Shown one piece after another: positions 41,805 to 48,891 of a stretch of DNA of 64,000 bases. Origin of the DNA: JAWLHK01 sp041690355 [NCBI: bacterium]. GTDB taxonomy: Bacteria; J088; JAWLBW01. Position 1 is the first letter of the stretch; every line of letters begins with the position of its first letter. The stretch is from NCBI GenBank assembly GCA_041690355.1, contig JAWLHK010000007.1, forward strand, positions 62,001 to 126,000, written 5' to 3'. A program made the position numbers and the translations under genes. The notes beneath the pieces are model-generated. The model made no database searches and was not told the DNA's origin. It saw nothing but the letters and a program-made list of their open reading frames with translations.

Positions 41805-42614
41805 ATGAAGAAATTTACCGTCCCGGTGTTCCTGTTGTTTCTCGTTCCCTCGGCCGGCTTCGCAGCAGAACCCTCGTTTCTTGCGAAGGCTCGATTAGGT
41901 GAGATAGCGGTGCGGGGATCTTCGAGCAGCGAAGCCTTCGCCCCAACAATCGAGAGCAAGATTGGGATTTTCGAGTACTGCTACAACTCGTACAATACCC
42001 TCAGGGAGCCGCGGTCAGACTCGCTCGTCGCCAGCTTTGCGGTTGGCAAGGATGGGCGCATCGAGTCCGGATCCAGTATACGCATTAAGACGACCGTATC
42101 GGACGTCAATCTTCCCGATTGTAGCCGGCAACTGATGAAGCGTTGGCGTTTCCCTCCACTCGGGACGAGAAACGAGCTTGCCGTAACAATTTATTTTGAC
42201 CCCGTATCCAATACCACCCAGGGGAACTACGTCTTGACGCCTGGCGGCGGGGCTGAATTCGTACCGTCCTTCGGGGGCAGCAAACTCCCGGTCAGCCTTG
42301 TCAAAATCGACATCGCAGACGATCCGCAGGCAGAAGGGGCCAAGGAGGACTTGCTGGTCGTTAACCAGGCACTGCGTAACCTGCGCGCCTGCTACAACGC
42401 GCGCCGCCTTGAAATCCCTCTTCTCCAAGGAGAATGGCTGATCGAGGTGCGTGGCGACAAGAACGGGTACGCCGTAATCGACGTGCTCGACCACGGTGTT
42501 CTGATCGACGCTCAGCTTGAACGTTGCTTTCGTGAACAGTTCTCGACCTTGAAGTTCACTCGTCTGGATATCCCGCGAAGATACCGCGTGCGCTTCTTTC
42601 CTGCGCAAGTATAA
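41805..42614 (+). CDS. Secreted protein with two AgmX/PglI-like domains
   Basis: A 269-residue exported protein with a signal peptide (MKKFTVPVFLLFLVPSAGFAA). Two copies of a domain of about 90 residues follow, each with a Cys-Tyr-Asn helix start (FEYCYNSY and LRACYNARR). Each also has a V-x-x-G/N-x-I/V strand (VGKDGRIESGS; RGDKNGYAVIDVL) and a late Cys before a short W/L-x-F strand. This resembles the AgmX/PglI C-terminal domain of myxobacterial and related envelope proteins. The paired cysteines suggest disulfides. The function is unknown. It converges on the DUF3089 gene with three bases between stops. Confidence 0.68.
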   Translation: MKKFTVPVFLLFLVPSAGFAAEPSFLAKARLGEIAVRGSSSSEAFAPTIESKIGIFEYCYNSYNTLREPRSDSLVASFAVGKDGRIESGSSIRIKTTVSDVNLPDCSRQLMKRWRFPPLGTRNELAVTIYFDPVSNTTQGNYVLTPGGGAEFVPSFGGSKLPVSLVKIDIADDPQAEGAKEDLLVVNQALRNLRACYNARRLEIPLLQGEWLIEVRGDKNGYAVIDVLDHGVLIDAQLERCFREQFSTLKFTRLDIPRRYRVRFFPAQV

Positions 42615-42617
42615 CTC

Positions 42618-43910
42618 CTACTTCTCTACCCACGCCGCCGATTTCACGCGCACCTGATCCACCAGGTCGCCCTGCGCCAGATTAATGTCCCATAGGTGCA
42701 GACCCAGGGCGGCGTGGGCGACGACGCCGTCGATGTCCATCGGGTCGCCGCGGGGGTCGCCCCCCGGCGGGGCGTGGAGACCCACGGCTAGATAGCCGCC
42801 GGCCAGGTCGTCTTCGCGGCACGCCGCCGTGTACCGGCGCGGAAAGTCCCGCGGTGCCGGCTTTCCATCCACGCCGAACTGGATCTCGCCGAACAGGCCG
42901 ACCAGCCAGGTCCCCTCGAGAAGCCGGACGTCGCCCGGCGGTACCGCCATGCCGCGCCCGTCGGTCACCCGGTCGACCGGAACGGCTGGACCGACAGCCG
43001 GATTCACGCAGGCATACGCGTGCCTGTCCGGCTCGAACGCCGCAAAGCTGAACCCTTCTTCGTTGAGCAGCTCGGCCGCACCGCGCACGAGCGGGGTCGC
43101 GTGCGTGAAGCCTTCGGGATAGCTGCGGTAGGTGATGACGCACCCCGTTTCCTCGTGCGCCGCGCAGAGGGGAATGTCCTGCAGGGATCCGCCGGCACGC
43201 TTCCCCTGCTCCACGAAGAACAGTCCGCCGATGGGCATCGCAGCCACCAGCCGATCCCTCAATTCCGCCGTCGAGGCGCTCCCCGGGATGTCGGTGACGA
43301 CGCGGTTTCCGTCAAAGTACGCGTGGAGCAGGAAGGTCGCATGCATCGAGCCCTGCGAGTGCCCGAAGATGACCACGGGACGACCCGCGTTCCAATGGCG
43401 CAGATAGTGCTCGAAGGCCGCGGCCACGTCGGCAAACGCGCGGCGGAAGTAGAAGACGCCGTTTTCGGGGTCGGTCGCGTAGGCGCCGATGTTCCCCTGC
43501 CGGTAGAATGGCGCGAACACGCGGCAGGCGGCGCTGAACGGACCCGCCTGAGTGTCGATGTCCCCTTTAACGAGATCCAGTTCTTCGAAATCGCTGTGGT
43601 TCGCGGCGAAGAACGGCTGCCAATCCATCGTGGGGTAGATGAAGAAGCAGTCGACCGGCGGATTCGCGTGCAGTTCGACGGTGCGCGGAACTTCGGTGCC
43701 ATCGGTATCTACCCGGGCCATCGGATAGCCTCGCGTGCACACGTCGCCCGGCACCCCGCGACACGCCCAGTGGGCTTCATCGTCGTAGTCGAGCGTCTCG
43801 AAGCCGATCCGCGCGGCCAGCTTTTCGGCATAAGTCACCGGTTCGCGCTCAAGCGTAGCTGCTGGCCCGCAGCCGACCAACAATACGGCAAGGCATACAG
43901 AACGCATCAT
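42618..43910 (-). CDS. DUF3089 alpha/beta-hydrolase lipoprotein
   Basis: A 430-residue lipoprotein with a short signal and lipobox (LAVLLVGCG, Cys about 14). The DUF3089 hydrolase core shows VDCFFIYPTMDW at the start and the nucleophile elbow VVIFGHSQGSMHATFLL. It probably is an esterase or lipase-like enzyme anchored in the envelope. Several Cys pairs are present (GVPGDVCTRGYP, IPLCAAHEETGC). The substrate is unknown. Monocistronic. Confidence 0.82.
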   Translation of the reverse strand: MMRSVCLAVLLVGCGPAATLEREPVTYAEKLAARIGFETLDYDDEAHWACRGVPGDVCTRGYPMARVDTDGTEVPRTVELHANPPVDCFFIYPTMDWQPFFAANHSDFEELDLVKGDIDTQAGPFSAACRVFAPFYRQGNIGAYATDPENGVFYFRRAFADVAAAFEHYLRHWNAGRPVVIFGHSQGSMHATFLLHAYFDGNRVVTDIPGSASTAELRDRLVAAMPIGGLFFVEQGKRAGGSLQDIPLCAAHEETGCVITYRSYPEGFTHATPLVRGAAELLNEEGFSFAAFEPDRHAYACVNPAVGPAVPVDRVTDGRGMAVPPGDVRLLEGTWLVGLFGEIQFGVDGKPAPRDFPRRYTAACREDDLAGGYLAVGLHAPPGGDPRGDPMDIDGVVAHAALGLHLWDINLAQGDLVDQVRVKSAAWVEK

Positions 43911-44051
43911 GCGGTTACTTTAGCATGCAGAGGGCCCCTTGTCGTCCCTCGGAGCTCATTCGCGCGGGGTCCTTGTTCCCCACATAACTGCAACTCCAGC
44001 GGACGCTAACCAGAGCGATCTGCTAGACTAGCCTTTGCCCGTTGGATCTCC

Positions 44052-44528
44052 ATGGAGCCCACCTTGCATTTACTTGCAGAACAAACCGAAGATATTGGCT
44101 GCCCCGTCGCCACCGCCTACCGGTACGCCACGAATATGGAGCGCTTCGGAGACTGGTTTCCGGGTGTGCTGTCGATTGCCTCTGCGAATGACGGGCCCCA
44201 TGCCACGGTCGGCAAGGAGTACAGAGAGACCGCTCACATTCCGTTGCGAGGCGAGCGGAAGATCCGCGTGGTTGTGCGAGAGGCTCGGATGAACGAGTTC
44301 TTCGCGACCGAAGGACACTTGCCGCCGCTGTTCCCCAGAATGGAAATTTCCTTCGAAGCGACGGGGGCGAACTCGTGCCGGATCACCTGGCGCATGTTCA
44401 GCCGGAGCAAGAGTTCGATTGCGCGCTTCACGCTCCTGCCGTTGGCAAGGGCAACTCTCGCAAAGAGAGCCGCCGCCGGCATGTCGTCCCTGAAGCGAAT
44501 CCTCGAAGATCGCGCGCTAGAGGTCTAG
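44052..44528 (+). CDS. SRPBCC/polyketide-cyclase-like protein
   Basis: A 158-residue START-like hydrophobic-pocket protein. It starts with the ligand-fold strand QTEDIGCPVATAYRYATNM and RFGDWFPGVLSI. It ends with the long C-terminal helix (ARATLAKRAAAGMSSLKRILED). Such proteins bind or cyclise lipophilic ligands. The ligand is unknown. The ATG at 44052 has no strong ribosome site. The 67-bp repeat begins 28 bp after its stop. Confidence 0.75.
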   Translation: MEPTLHLLAEQTEDIGCPVATAYRYATNMERFGDWFPGVLSIASANDGPHATVGKEYRETAHIPLRGERKIRVVVREARMNEFFATEGHLPPLFPRMEISFEATGANSCRITWRMFSRSKSSIARFTLLPLARATLAKRAAAGMSSLKRILEDRALEV

Positions 44529-44555
44529 AGAAGAACTCTTCGCCAGTCTGCGCAG

Positions 44556-44622
44556 ACCCCCTGTCGTCCCCCGTCAGGGGGACCCAACAACACGTGGGCG
44601 GCATGTGCCCTTGTTTCCATCG
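44556..44622. repeat. 67-bp hairpin repeat, left copy
   Basis: Contains GTCCCCC/GGGGGAC (44566-44583) and then CCCAACAACACGTGGGCGG to TTTCCATCG. It is identical to 45424-45490 at 65 of 67 bases, and is followed by a CATTG-type heptamer array. Confidence 0.9.
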
Positions 44623-44650
44623 GTCATTGATCATTGGGCATTGGGCGCTT
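44623..44650. repeat. Heptamer array, four units
   Basis: Units GTCATTG, ATCATTG and GGCATTG, then a diverged unit. The same ACGCAGCGC-type flank follows as in the right-hand copy. Confidence 0.75.
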
Positions 44651-44694
44651 ACGCAGCGCTCTGTGATCCCCCTCACCGCACATGCCAGAGTGCC

Positions 44695-45393
44695 ATGCTA
44701 TTCTCTCGGCGTATGCCAATATCCCTGCCTGGCCGCATTGCTCACGGCGACCCTGCTTCACTTCACCCGCTGGCTCCTTTCGCGCTCGTTGCCTGGCCGT
44801 GGTTCCTCAACGATCTGTACCTGATTGCGCTGCGGTCCCGCGAAAACCTGGCTCTCCTGTGGGCGCTCGACGCCCTCTTTTACGCGGCCATACCCACAAC
44901 GACGCTTTGCGTTCTTCTCCTCCGGGGACACCTTTCGGCGGAAGCAATCGGATTGCGTCTGCGACCATCGCATGTTCTGGATATTCTCTTGAGCGCCGTG
45001 GTCGTGCTCCCTCTGGTCATACTGTTCGAGGGGGAGTTGCGTCCGTCGCTGGAGTCCTGCATGGGATTGCGCCTCTGTACGGGATATACGTTCCCCGAAG
45101 GTGACCTTATCGAGCTGAGTCTGCGCGCCTACGCCAGTTTCTCGGCAGGCATTCTCGAAGAGATCGCATATCGAGGGCTGCTTTTCGTTTCGCTCCGCAG
45201 GTTCTTCAATTCCGATCTGGCCGTCGTGACTATCGGCGCGCTCGTCTTCTCGGCCGCTCATTGGTGTCAGGGTCCGGTGCAGCTCGTACTCACCTTTCTC
45301 TGGGCATTCATACCTGGCATCTGGTATGTTTTCCGCAGAAGCCTCGCGGGCCCCATCGCTCTGCACGTCGCCTATGACTGGTTTGCGCTGTAA
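44695..45393 (+). CDS. CPBP-family intramembrane protease
   Basis: A 232-residue polytopic membrane protein of the CPBP (ABI) family. The catalytic motif is ILEEIAYRGLLFVSL (E-E-x3-R), the second motif is FSAAHWCQGP with the conserved His, and a last helix has HVAYDW. Relatives cleave CaaX-type or other membrane peptides, often in self-immunity or prenylation. The start is uncertain (ATG 44695 or 44713); the frame upstream is repeat sequence. It is bracketed by the two copies of the 67-bp repeat and looks less GC-rich than the flanks. Confidence 0.82.
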   Translation: MLFSRRMPISLPGRIAHGDPASLHPLAPFALVAWPWFLNDLYLIALRSRENLALLWALDALFYAAIPTTTLCVLLLRGHLSAEAIGLRLRPSHVLDILLSAVVVLPLVILFEGELRPSLESCMGLRLCTGYTFPEGDLIELSLRAYASFSAGILEEIAYRGLLFVSLRRFFNSDLAVVTIGALVFSAAHWCQGPVQLVLTFLWAFIPGIWYVFRRSLAGPIALHVAYDWFAL

Positions 45394-45423
45394 GGTTCAG
45401 GGCGCCGGGGCCATCCGGCGCAT

Positions 45424-45490
45424 ACCCCCTGTCGTCCCCCGTCAGGGGGACCCAACAACACGTGGGCGGCACGTGCCCGTGTTTCCATCG
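45424..45490. repeat. 67-bp hairpin repeat, right copy
   Basis: The second copy of the 44556 element, with the GTCCCCC/GGGGGAC hairpin at 45434-45451. It is followed by a longer heptamer array than the left copy. Confidence 0.9.
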
Positions 45491-45494
45491 TTCC

Positions 45495-45543
45495 TTGATC
45501 ATTCACCATCGACCATTGATCGTTGACCATTGAGTGTTGGGCA
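45495..45543. repeat. Heptamer array, seven units
   Basis: Seven exact 7-bp units starting TTGATCA and TTCACCA, with TTG or TT at the start of most. It is the longest array in the window. Confidence 0.88.
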
Positions 45544-45601
45544 TTCGCGCAGCGCCCGCCCGGGTGGCAACGCACGGTCCCACCCGCGTGACAATGGTGG
45601 C

Positions 45602-45871
45602 ATGGACGAAGACCTGGAGACGCTCTCGCGCGAACAGCTGATCGCCGAGGTGCGGCGCCTGCGGGCGGGAATCCGAAGACACCGTGACAGCACCGGGCAT
45701 GAGCTCTGCTGGCATCACCCCGCCCTTTGGGGTCTGCTCCCCGAAAAGACTGATCCGCTGCCGACGGTCCCCGCATGGCCGCAGTTCCTGCGCGGATGCC
45801 TACGCTACCGCGAATCGCTCGACCGGCAGCTCCCCGACGCCCCGCGGACGGAGAAGGAATACGATCGGTGA
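45602..45871 (+). CDS. Small conserved hypothetical protein
   Basis: An 89-residue cytoplasmic protein with an N-terminal coiled-coil-like helix (LSREQLIAEVRRLRAGIRR), then HELCWHHPALWGLLP, VPAWPQFLRGCLRYRESLD and a charged end. The second half (HHP, WPQFLRGC) looks conserved, as in proteins of unknown function in many bacteria. The ATG at 45602 is chosen because the upstream frame is repeat sequence. No function is assigned. Confidence 0.65.
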   Translation: MDEDLETLSREQLIAEVRRLRAGIRRHRDSTGHELCWHHPALWGLLPEKTDPLPTVPAWPQFLRGCLRYRESLDRQLPDAPRTEKEYDR

Positions 45872-45933
45872 AGGCAGGGGCCCTGGGGCTAGGCGGACAC
45901 CTGCTCCCTGGCCTGGGCACCCTCCACCCTTCC

Positions 45934-45984
45934 CGCCCTGAGCTGACGGGCCGCAGCAGAGCGGAGGTCGACAGCGTGAGGGCG
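45934..45984 (+). repeat. REP-like element, copy C
   Basis: Begins CGCCCTGAGCTGACGG and ends CGACAGCGTGAGGGCG, closest to copy A at 39433. Confidence 0.78.
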
Positions 45985-46185
45985 TCGTGAGTACCGTGAG
46001 CTCCAGAGTAAATCAGTGCTCCGTGTGCGTGCTCCATGCTTACGGTGCACCTACGCTCGCATCCAGGGCCTGCCCCGAGGCCTCTCCCGTGGCTGATCTG
46101 CCGAGGGGCCGTTGAGCGGAGTTTCCCCCGACGAGCCGAGGGGTTCCACTACGCTCCGTCGGCTCCATGCGGGAAGTTTATGGCG

Positions 46186-46240
46186 CCCCTTCTCCCTTCA
46201 ACCGGTACGCCTCGCGGACTGCGTATGGAGGGAGAAGGGG
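46186..46240. repeat. Hairpin CCCCTTCTCCC/GGGAGAAGGGG
   Basis: An 11-bp perfect inverted repeat with a 33-nt loop, downstream of the Cache gene. It has the same arms as the hairpins at 47310 and 48733. No T tract. Confidence 0.75.
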
Positions 46241-46266
46241 ATGGGGGAAGTGGGTGGCACGCCGTA

Positions 46267-47094
46267 TTACCGCCCCTCGGGCACCAGCCCGAGCGCGTAC
46301 CACCAGCCCGTCACCGGCGACCGCCGGAAGATCACCGTGCGCTCCTTGCCGCGGAAGGGATAGGTGATCGTCCCCGCGTCCTGCTGCATCATCCGCTCGA
46401 ACACCCGGCGGATTTCGGGACTGATGTCCAGCGGATCCTGGAAGATGAGCGAGGGATCCCATTCGAGCGCCAGCAGCGGCTGGTCGTCGAAGGAATAGAA
46501 GATCATCGTGTCGTCGAGCCCCATCTCTTTCTCGATGCGCGTGCTCACCTGGTCGAGGTAGATGGAACTCCCGAGTACGCCCACGACCTCGCCGCCCCGG
46601 CGCACGGGGACGGCGACGATAGCCACACTCTTTCCTGTTGCCGTGCTGACCACAAGGTCGCCGAGGACGGCCTCGCCGGCCAGCACTTTCGGAAAGTAGT
46701 CGCGTGCGGCCAGATTTCCCGCGGCCTTCCCTTCCTCCAGGTTCCAGTAGCTGCCGTCGGGCAAGGCGAACCAGAGCAGCGCGGGCACATTCACTTCCGC
46801 GGCCGCAGCGAGGGGCCCCTTGATGCGCGCCCAGTCGCCCGACTGGGCATCCGCGCTTTCGGCGAGGGTCTTCAGCGACGCAGCCATGGTCTCGAGGTGA
46901 CCGTCGCCGATCGTCATGAGGGACGCCAGCGCCACCTGGCCATCCACCGGAAAGGACTTCGGGAGAACGGTTTCGGCGGACCCGGTGGTCTTCGGTTTTT
47001 CGACGGGAGCGGCGGGAGCGGCTCGCTCGACGGCGGGCAAGGTTCCGGGGAGACCGGCCAGCAGGCCGGCGAGAAGAAGGACGTGAATGCGCAT
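46267..47094 (-). CDS. Secreted Cache-domain protein
   Basis: A 275-residue exported protein with an N-terminal signal (MRIHVLLLAGLLAGLPGTLPA). A single extracellular double-Cache-like sensor fold follows: WFALPDGSYWNLEEGKAAGN, RDYFPKVLAGEAVLGDLVVS, then VAIVAVPVRRGGEVVGVLGSS. The Y/W-rich and RDYF motifs are the ligand-pocket region of Cache domains. There is no transmembrane helix after the sensor and no signalling domain, so it may act with a partner or as a binding protein. The partner is unknown. Confidence 0.75.
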   Translation of the reverse strand: MRIHVLLLAGLLAGLPGTLPAVERAAPAAPVEKPKTTGSAETVLPKSFPVDGQVALASLMTIGDGHLETMAASLKTLAESADAQSGDWARIKGPLAAAAEVNVPALLWFALPDGSYWNLEEGKAAGNLAARDYFPKVLAGEAVLGDLVVSTATGKSVAIVAVPVRRGGEVVGVLGSSIYLDQVSTRIEKEMGLDDTMIFYSFDDQPLLALEWDPSLIFQDPLDISPEIRRVFERMMQQDAGTITYPFRGKERTVIFRRSPVTGWWYALGLVPEGR

Positions 47095-47214
47095 CGTTGC
47101 CTCGTCGGATGATCACCTGCATTGTGGGTCACGTGGAACCCCGCAGGCATCCCCTCGCGCTCGAAAGGCGACCTCCTTTCCTCCCGCCCTGCGCTGTTCT
47201 GGTAGGGGAAGGTG

Positions 47215-47255
47215 GCGGCCGCGGCCCGGTGCGCTGGGGTTGCGGCCGCTTTTTT
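47215..47255 (+). terminator. Terminator-like hairpin with six T
   Basis: GCGGCCGC at 47215-47222 pairs with GCGGCCGC at 47242-47249, and TTTTTT follows. There is no plus-strand gene upstream within 1.3 kb, so it either insulates the next gene or is not a terminator. Confidence 0.5.
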
Positions 47256-47309
47256 CCGGCAGTGCCTCCCTTATTTCCCGGCCCTGAGAAAGCCTCCCTC
47301 ATCCCCCAG

Positions 47310-47348
47310 CCCCTTCTCCCTCCATACTGACGTTGGAGGGAGAAGGGG
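47310..47348. repeat. Hairpin CCCCTTCTCCCTCCA/TGGAGGGAGAAGGGG
   Basis: A perfect 15-bp inverted repeat with a nine-base loop, the best copy of this hairpin family. The surrounding 47095-47460 region has no gene. Confidence 0.85.
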
Positions 47349-47460
47349 TGAACAAGGCACGTCACTCCATCGGGCGGCAACTTTTCTTCCCGCGTACCTG
47401 TACGCTCCGGGCATAACAGACAATGATGGGGAGACATCGTCAACGGATCATGCTGCCTCG

Positions 47461-47886
47461 ATGACTTCTTCCCGAAATTCGCGCCCCCGTTTGCACTTCG
47501 TGCTCGCGGCGGCGCTCGTCTTCCAGGGCTTGAGCGGCATCGCCGGTGGACTCGCTCTGGTGGCCGATCCGACAGGCGAGCTCATCGGAATTCCTCTGGT
47601 CTGGCTTGAAGGGTCTCCCTTCCGCGATTACCGGATACCCGGTATCGTGCTGCTGGTTGTGCTGGGCATGGTTCCACTCGGGATCGCATGGGCGGTCTGG
47701 ACCCAGCGACGCGGCGCCTGGCATGGCGCGCTGGTCGTCGCCATGGCACTTCTCATCTGGATCGCCGTGGAAATCGCGGTCGTCGGCTATCAGCCGCAGC
47801 CGCCGTTACAGCTCCTCTACGGTTCCCTCGGACTCTTCCTGCTGTTTCTACTCCTGCTTCCGTCGGTACGGCACTCCCGTTCGTGA
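47461..47886 (+). CDS. Small four-helix membrane protein, unknown
   Basis: A 141-residue protein predicted to have four transmembrane segments (FVLAAALVFQGLSGIAGGLAL; IPGIVLLVVLGMVPLGIAWAV; a third from GALVVAMALLIWIAV; a fourth of mostly Leu near the end). The family is not recognised. The ATG at 47461 gives a short cytoplasmic start; the upstream frame is repeat sequence. No function is assigned. Confidence 0.6.
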   Translation: MTSSRNSRPRLHFVLAAALVFQGLSGIAGGLALVADPTGELIGIPLVWLEGSPFRDYRIPGIVLLVVLGMVPLGIAWAVWTQRRGAWHGALVVAMALLIWIAVEIAVVGYQPQPPLQLLYGSLGLFLLFLLLLPSVRHSRS

Positions 47887-47956
47887 ACCGACAGCCTTAC
47901 CGGGCGCGCTCCGGGATGGAGGCGCACGCCGCAACCACGCGGAAGGATTACCCGGC

Positions 47957-47985
47957 TTGCACTCAATCAATCGATTGATTAATAT
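47957..47985 (+). promoter_or_regulatory. Promoter with a 16-bp palindromic operator
   Basis: TTGCAC and TAATAT are separated by 17 nt. The spacer holds the perfect palindrome AATCAATCGATTGATT (47965-47980). This layout and sequence are typical of TetR-family repression. No regulator gene is adjacent. Confidence 0.75.
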
Positions 47986-48012
47986 AGTGGTGAGCAAGAG
48001 AGGAGTTTCCCC

Positions 48013-48702
48013 ATGCGTCGCGTGCAGCTTCCCCAATTGACCCGGCAGCCCTGGTTCCCCACGGTCCTCCGCGATCGGATGCACGAGTTTCTCGTCTGGT
48101 TCGTGATGCTCGCCGACGCGGGCAAGCCGTTTCTCCCGGTGATCGAGCGGGGACTGGCCGCCACCGACGAAAAGCGGATCTTCAATTGCGACTTCGCGCC
48201 GGGCGCCGGCATGAACACGCTTCAGCCCTATCTCGACCCCGGCATCCAGGTGGAAGACGTACCTACCAACCCCTTCGCTCCTTCGCCCCGCGGACTCTAC
48301 ACCTTCGTCAACTCGCTGCACGCCCTCCCGCCCGATCTGGCGCGCGAATACCTGACGAAGATCGCCGCCGCCGGTAATCCGGTCGTGGCCGTCGAGGGGA
48401 ATAACGACAACTGGTGGCAGGCGATCGGCATGCTGCTCTTCGTGCCGCTGTCGGTGCTGGTCTTCGCGCCCTTCGTGAAGCCGTTCCGCATCAGCCGGCT
48501 CGTCTTCACCTACCTCATTCCGGTGCTCCCGTTCCTCACGTCGTACGACGGCGCACTGGCGCTCTTCAAGCTCTACTCGCCGGATGACCTGCGCGAGCTC
48601 ACATCGACCATTCGCGTCCCCGGCTACCGGTGGGAGGCGGGCAAGCTCCCCAACGGGCGTGGGGGAAAGATTCTGTATCTGCTGGGGACGCCGGAGCGAT
48701 AG
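48013..48702 (+). CDS. Methyltransferase-like membrane-associated protein
   Basis: A 229-residue protein. The N-terminal part contains a Rossmann-like segment (KRIFNCDFAPGAGMNTL, FVNSLHALPPDLAREYL) reminiscent of class I methyltransferases. The C-terminal part has two hydrophobic segments (IGMLLFVPLSVLVFAPFVK; LVFTYLIPVLPFL) and ends with GKILYLLGTPER. The usual acidic SAM-ribose residue is unclear, so activity is uncertain. GAGGAG precedes the ATG. The palindromic operator upstream suggests regulation by a TetR-type repressor encoded elsewhere. Confidence 0.6.
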   Translation: MRRVQLPQLTRQPWFPTVLRDRMHEFLVWFVMLADAGKPFLPVIERGLAATDEKRIFNCDFAPGAGMNTLQPYLDPGIQVEDVPTNPFAPSPRGLYTFVNSLHALPPDLAREYLTKIAAAGNPVVAVEGNNDNWWQAIGMLLFVPLSVLVFAPFVKPFRISRLVFTYLIPVLPFLTSYDGALALFKLYSPDDLRELTSTIRVPGYRWEAGKLPNGRGGKILYLLGTPER

Positions 48703-48732
48703 GGGAACACGGAAATCCTCCTCGTCCCCGGG

Positions 48733-48767
48733 CCTTCTCCCTCCATCCTTGCGTTGCCGGGAGAAGG
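48733..48767. repeat. Hairpin CCTTCTCCC/GGGAGAAGG
   Basis: A 9-bp inverted repeat of the 47310 family, about 30 nt after the preceding stop. The rest of 48703-48891 contains no gene. Confidence 0.7.
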
Positions 48768-48891
48768 GGTGTGGGGTATCGCCGGGTACCAGAATTGTCT
48801 CCCGGTATCGCTTGGTTGCGCCCAGAACCGCCCATTGGGTATCGTGTCAAGCAGAGGGCGCCCAAAAAATCCCACCTCTTCGGAGCGACAC

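Larger units (their letters stand above)
45872..46266. other. Repeat-rich region without genes
   Basis: About 395 nt. It holds REP-like copy C (45934-45984), a degenerate GTGCTCC-type periodic stretch (about 46005-46040), a CGAGCCGAGGGG stretch and a long inverted repeat at 46186-46240. No open frame here looks coding. Confidence 0.55.

Noticed and set aside
43020-44009. A 329-codon plus-strand frame opposite the DUF3089 gene
   Set aside because: Antisense shadow: low-complexity Arg/Glu/Pro content, no domain, and the minus-strand gene has a signal, lipobox and nucleophile elbow.
45495-45543. Heptamer array considered as a CRISPR
   Set aside because: Units are 7 bp with no spacers of constant length and no cas genes are present.
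46005-46040. GTGCTCC-type stretch as a further heptamer array
   Set aside because: Spacing between similar units is 6, 7 and 13 bases, too irregular to count, though it lies next to REP-like copy C.
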